In this document: one piece after another, positions 60,006-64,000 of the stretch
How positions within the stretch are numbered: position 1 is the stretch's first letter
Layout of the letters: each line of letters starts with the position of its first letter
Source of the DNA: Daphnia pulex
Taxonomy: Eukaryota; Arthropoda; Branchiopoda; Diplostraca; Daphniidae
DNA: 64,000 nt
NCBI RefSeq assembly: GCF_021134715.1
Contig: NC_060026.1
Coordinates: 6,873,001-6,937,000, forward strand
Reading direction: 5' to 3'
Notes under the pieces: model-generated
The model's database searches: none
What the model saw: only the letters and a program-made list of their open reading frames with translations
What the model was told of the DNA's origin: nothing
Made by a program: the position numbers and the translations under genes

Positions 60006-60767
60006 GTGATGCAATATCAAAATGAAAATATTTTTATCGCTTACTTAACTGGGAAAAGAGCTTTAATCACTAGGCCTTACCACACCCCCTCACTACAACA
60101 TCGCAACGATATTATTAGTAAACCTGTGATTCATTTATCATACGCTAAGCATCGGCTAAGCAACTTCGGCTTGAAAATAGAAGATGCTCATTGCAACGTA
60201 CAGGGCAACGACCAATGGTTAAAAATGGAATCGAAAAGTTTTCAGAAAAACATACAACTGATACACTTCAACGTACAATCAGGGTCGAATTTTGATTGTA
60301 GAGAACAACATGAACGTCCAGTCAATTTCGACATCAAAGTCGTTAGCACGATCGGCAATTATTATTATGAAATTATGGATAACGCTTGGTCGACAGATTT
60401 TTGGGCTGCCGCTACAAACCAGAAGTTGACTGATGTCGAAATCTTTGTTGGAACTGTTAAAGTGATGGAAGCTCACCGAGTTATCCTATGCGCTCGCAGT
60501 CCTGTCTTAAAAGCAACTTTATTGAGCCAGATCACTAACACAAAGAAATCCATCGTCACATTTGGGGCGGAATTTGATGTTAAAATTGTGAAACATTTTT
60601 TGAATTTCCTTTACACCGGCTCTTTGAAGACGAGTGCCAGCGGCCAACAACTTAGTAAAATGGCCACAATGTACGAAGTGGAGACTTTGAAAAATGTGTG
60701 CCAGCAGCTAATTAACGCCAACCCACCGGATGCAGAAGAACTGACCAACTTTCTTCTTCAGTTATAA
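60006..60767 (+). CDS. MATH-BTB protein 2, N-terminally shortened
   Basis: 253 codons, tandem to the previous gene. BTB domain at about 135-235 (KLTDVEIFVGTVKVMEAHRV; LCARSPVLKATLL; VKHFLNFLYTGSL), then the post-BTB helices ending in LTNFLLQL. Only the second half of a MATH domain is present (HLSYAKHRLSNFGLKIEDA onward); the first 60 residues or so that paralogue 1 has are replaced by an unrelated start (YLTGKRALITRPYH). An upstream exon could supply the missing part, but none is seen in the 175 bp gap. AATAAA at 60,952-60,957. Confidence 0.8.
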   Translation: MMQYQNENIFIAYLTGKRALITRPYHTPSLQHRNDIISKPVIHLSYAKHRLSNFGLKIEDAHCNVQGNDQWLKMESKSFQKNIQLIHFNVQSGSNFDCREQHERPVNFDIKVVSTIGNYYYEIMDNAWSTDFWAAATNQKLTDVEIFVGTVKVMEAHRVILCARSPVLKATLLSQITNTKKSIVTFGAEFDVKIVKHFLNFLYTGSLKTSASGQQLSKMATMYEVETLKNVCQQLINANPPDAEELTNFLLQL

Positions 60768-60779
60768 TCGCCGAGGTTA

Positions 60780-61920
60780 ATTGAGTTGCCCGAGCTGCTA
60801 TATTTCTTTTATTGAATATTCTACAATTTAGTGTATCTTGATTTAGCTGAAATATAGAAATGTAATGTCTTCTTTTGACTTTAGTTTTCGTACATGTTTT
60901 TGCAGGGTTTTGGATATCAAGGTCACGAAATAACCGTAGAAAGTCAGTTTAAATAAACATTTATGATCCAAATTGAACTACCGTCTTATACAGAATACTG
61001 AAAAAGAGATTTTATGCTGTTCTAATATTTTATGTAACGCAGCTACATCCAGCACTTTACGGACAGCAGAAGATGACCTGACGTAATGCATCCACTCTTC
61101 TATGATTAATTTGCACATCATATAGGGAAATTCAAATCACAGATGCGTATAGCCGGACAAAACGGGTACATCAATTATTGTCGGCTCATCATCCACCGGC
61201 AGTTGTTTATAAATCCACATCTATTATCGGTTCTGTTCTATTCGGTTCTATTATCGCAACTGTAATAAGCGTGCTCTAACCTTCATTTGAGTTTTTCGTC
61301 TGAATACACGTTTTTTAAAGCCTGTTATTTGTACGCATTTCCCCTTAAATTCAATTAGGCCTAGTACTAAAGTATTACAGGTATAAAGTAACTATCACCC
61401 TTTTGTTCTCGAAGTGTTGCGTTTCACTGATTAAAGTTTAATTTTTAAATCGATTCGAAAATGTCGTTTGAGAGTTCTATTTCTCTGAGAGGGCCGCTGT
61501 TCTGAAACTAAGCTCTGAAGCTAAACTATTTTTGCCCACGTAGGGGGAGGGGAAGGGAAACGAAAAAAACGGGAAGAAACTGACGGATGAATATAACAAT
61601 TGTAAATACCACAAAAGTCAATACAGCAACAAAACTTTAGTTCTGTGTCTGAACTGTTCTGCTTATTACCAAATCACTCACTCCCAACATGTGGCGCAAT
61701 AAGCGCTTTCAGCGAGAGCTGATTCCGCTTTGAATTGATACCCTTTTTTCCGAAATTATTGGAGTTTTATTTAATTTATTAGTTTAAATATGATTGAATA
61801 ATGTGGTTAAAATAGCAAAGTTTAATATTATTGCCAATTAATCCAGTTTTATTCAAGGAATATTTTTAAAACTGAGAAAAAAGTGTTGTCTTAGGATGAT
61901 GCGTAACTTCCGTTGGGACT
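60780..61920. other. Intergenic stretch
   Basis: 3' end of the MATH-BTB gene and upstream DNA of the next ORF. A doubled TCGGTTCTRTTCTATTCGGTTC-like motif lies at about 61,222-61,250. No gene or RNA is supported. Confidence 0.45.
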
Positions 61921-61927
61921 CGCAGGC

Positions 61928-61935
61928 TATATAAG
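61928..61935 (+). promoter_or_regulatory. TATA box of the 61,992 ORF
   Basis: TATATAAG, followed by GGGAGTC, 57 bp before the next ORF's ATG. Transcription would be expected to start around 61,958-61,965 and leave a leader of about 30 bases. Confidence 0.6.
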
Positions 61936-61991
61936 GGAGTCGCTAAATACAGTGACCCAAACCATATTCTCTCGTATACATTCACGAAACC

Positions 61992-63002
61992 ATGAATTCT
62001 ACGATTGAAAAGCCTTTGTCCCCAAAAATGGGATTTGGATTCCGCGGCTTTGGTGGCACTTCAATCACGGCCGTGATTTCCAAACATGAGATCGCCCAAC
62101 CAATAGCGGCTGTGAATCAAATCAATCACCCGAAAGAGTTTAATATCTCTACCAAAGTGTCGACGGGTAAGAGTAATGTTATCCAACCTCTCCCGGGAAC
62201 GAAAAAGAACCTGGAAGATTTGAAACCAAACCCTTTCCGGGCCAAACCAGTTCCCTTAAATCATTACAAAGAGCCCTTCCGGCCGGAGTTGCCTAGCCAA
62301 AAAGGCCGCCAGAGTGCTGCAAAGGAAGAAACCAATCCCGGATTAGTCAGTCGTATTTTGCACTCGATAGTTGACCCGATTCTCAAGCCGAACAAACCGG
62401 AAGATGAGGGAATGACTGTAGAACCTGCTAAGGAAGAAGTGAACAGCACTGAGAGTGACCTGACAGTTTCAGAAACGGCTGAACCACCAGCTACTATAAC
62501 GGAACCAGAAGTGAAAGGTGTTGATGAACAGCCAAAAGGAGAGTCCGATGGCGTCGAGGATTCTGATGAGCCCGATGTCACCTCTACCATAGTCTCAATA
62601 TTACAATCCTACCAGGAACCGGATGTGATCACGCCTATGCAGACTTTAAACGAGCCTTATGCTTTTCCAAATAGCAGATCTAACACAGTCGACATTCCAG
62701 ATGAAGTTGAAAAAGGCGAGCAGCAGTCGGGGATGAATTTACAGGAAGAAAGTGACATAGTGGATGGCGTTTCTTCGTCAGACTACCTGAAAGCGTATCT
62801 TGGAATGATGGAAATGGTGAAACCCCGACGTAAACCAAACGTGATTGGAGAAACCAAAAAGCAGAGGGAGAAGGAAGCAGGGACACTCCCTGCTGTAAAT
62901 AAAACCCCTGGATTTGGGTCCAAAGCGGAACGAATAAGGAAAGCTCAAGAAAAAAAGAAGTTGAAACTGGAGAAACCGAACGCTGTTGAGAATCCCGTTT
63001 AG
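61992..63002 (+). CDS. Intronless orphan ORF, disordered acidic protein
   Basis: 336 codons in a single exon with a good start context (AAACCATGAAT) and a TATA box. N-terminal part: Gly/Phe patch GFGFRGFGG and a basic/proline stretch. A short helical segment GLVSRILHSIVDPIL (about 119-133). Then a long Glu/Asp/Thr/Ser-rich disordered part (about 140-260). A second helical segment SSDYLKAYLGMMEMV (about 262-276). A Lys/Arg-rich end (KAERIRKAQEKKKLKLEKP). No signal peptide, no membrane span, no family recognised. Codon use looks coding throughout. Single-exon structure contrasts with the intron-rich NEMF and HLX genes. It could be a retrogene or a lineage-specific gene. Confidence 0.65.
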   Translation: MNSTIEKPLSPKMGFGFRGFGGTSITAVISKHEIAQPIAAVNQINHPKEFNISTKVSTGKSNVIQPLPGTKKNLEDLKPNPFRAKPVPLNHYKEPFRPELPSQKGRQSAAKEETNPGLVSRILHSIVDPILKPNKPEDEGMTVEPAKEEVNSTESDLTVSETAEPPATITEPEVKGVDEQPKGESDGVEDSDEPDVTSTIVSILQSYQEPDVITPMQTLNEPYAFPNSRSNTVDIPDEVEKGEQQSGMNLQEESDIVDGVSSSDYLKAYLGMMEMVKPRRKPNVIGETKKQREKEAGTLPAVNKTPGFGSKAERIRKAQEKKKLKLEKPNAVENPV

Positions 63003-63009
63003 AAGTTAC

Positions 63010-64000
63010 CGGAAACCGAAAGAGAAAGTGGCCGGAGGAAATAAATCATATAAACAGAAATACTACTTGTCGGTTCTGATACAAAATATTCAGAAACTCC
63101 GCCGGAAAGATTTTATCAAATCAGCACCTTTCTCTCTCACCATAATCTGCGATCGAATTCAAATTCATTAAAATTAAACCTGGAATAAAAAGTTAAAAGT
63201 CGAGTGAATGATCTTATTTTTACTGCTGGAGCGTCGTTAGTATTGCTGGAAGGTATACGTTGGGCATCAACAATCGACGACTTGCAGATTGCTCACACCG
63301 TAGACTCGGAGTTCAGGATCGACTACGGCCGTTGGGTTTCCGATTGGTCCCATTTCGGCGGTTCCAGTTGGATGATAGATAAATAATTAGATAGATATGC
63401 GTTCTGTAAGGTGCTTCCTGAACAGCAAGGTAACCGCCAACTTCTGTTGTTTCTGGACTCTGAAAAAAAAAACTGGAGACCAGATTCTCTACAGATAGTA
63501 GCCTACTGTCCTTTTTCCCTAAAAGGTAAAAGGGGTATACTCGGTTGGGGAAAAATTCAAAAGCTGTCTAAAAAGAAAAAGCAACTAGTAGTCCCGCGGT
63601 TCAAATTCACGAGACGACGGAGACGCGCAATTCAAAAATGACAATTAAGCCATTAACCTGAAAAAAGCAACAACTTCCCTCCCGTATCCAAAAAGAATGG
63701 AAAATTAACAACAACGTCCAGCTTATAAGTATACACAAAAATAAACAAATTAATAAACAAAAATTATGTGGCCAAGATAAGATAAGTTTTTTTTTTGAAA
63801 TATGATGTACTTTACCAAGACAAAAATTTGTACGGGTACGTCACTAATCCAATACAATTGCAGTTAGAAAAATAAAAGTACCTGAAAACTAGTGAAATGC
63901 CTAAAAATTGGTCAATAAAAACATATCCGACAAAACCGCAAAAAAAGCTTTGTTATTACGAAGCTTTTAATCCTTTGAAATGTTGCACCAGTACGCATTT
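63010..64000. other. 3' stretch with a repeat related to 58,170-58,320
   Basis: 63,050-63,200 is the second copy of the 58 kb repeat. An ORF at 63,204-63,386 ([20 protein letters not shown]) has coding-like composition but no family. The remainder is AT-rich without features. Confidence 0.4.

Noticed and set aside
1..64000. CRISPR arrays, bacterial operons, rRNA genes, intact tRNA genes, prophage
   Set aside because: None seen; introns, MITEs and LINEs show eukaryotic nuclear DNA. Only degenerate tRNA-like sequences were found.

Overview
The window looks like nuclear DNA of an arthropod, most likely a branchiopod crustacean such as Daphnia. This is an inference from AT-rich DNA, very short introns (often 60-80 bp), two adjacent MATH-BTB genes, and an intron-rich NEMF gene sharing a promoter region with SPE-39/VIPAS39. 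No organelle, bacterial or viral backbone is visible. Gene models below were built by hand from codon frame, splice signals and remembered family conservation.

Layout. 1-3.9 kb is repeat DNA dominated by a ~0.95 kb-arm inverted repeat around tRNA-like sequence. 3.9-9.7 kb holds a row of decayed genes: an unrecognised gene with a stop, a broken Integrator subunit 7 copy, and a broken K-Cl cotransporter (SLC12) copy. 11.3-14.0 kb (minus) is a non-LTR retrotransposon that keeps gag-like ORF1, endonuclease and RNase H pieces but shows no reverse transcriptase. 17.6-21.65 kb is a second giant inverted repeat (1 kb arms). 21.6-23.8 kb (minus) is a tandem family of a small one-pass membrane protein, with a transposed NEMF fragment between copies. 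27.3-30.2 kb (minus) is a second non-LTR element with RT and RNase H, followed by a decayed copia-type pol fragment. 32.9-37.6 kb has unrecognised exons, collagen-like repeats joined to a p62-type UBA domain, and a repeated exon cassette.

The gene-dense part is 46-63 kb: an H2.0/HLX homeobox gene (minus, 4 exons), SPE-39/VIPAS39 (minus) head-to-head with NEMF (plus, 16 exons, 1001 codons in a continuous spliced frame), a third giant inverted repeat (54,700-57,794) enclosing gene-like fragments, two MATH-BTB genes, and an intronless TATA-driven ORF of unknown function.

Functionally, NEMF acts in ribosome-associated quality control, SPE-39 in lysosomal and lysosome-related-organelle trafficking with VPS33B, HLX is a transcription factor, and MATH-BTB proteins are usually Cullin-3 substrate adaptors. 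There is no operon-like logic. The striking theme is repeat-driven remodelling: three long inverted repeats, duplicated gene fragments and chimeric exons. The intact NEMF and HLX frames argue that the broken frames elsewhere are mostly real decay rather than general sequence error.
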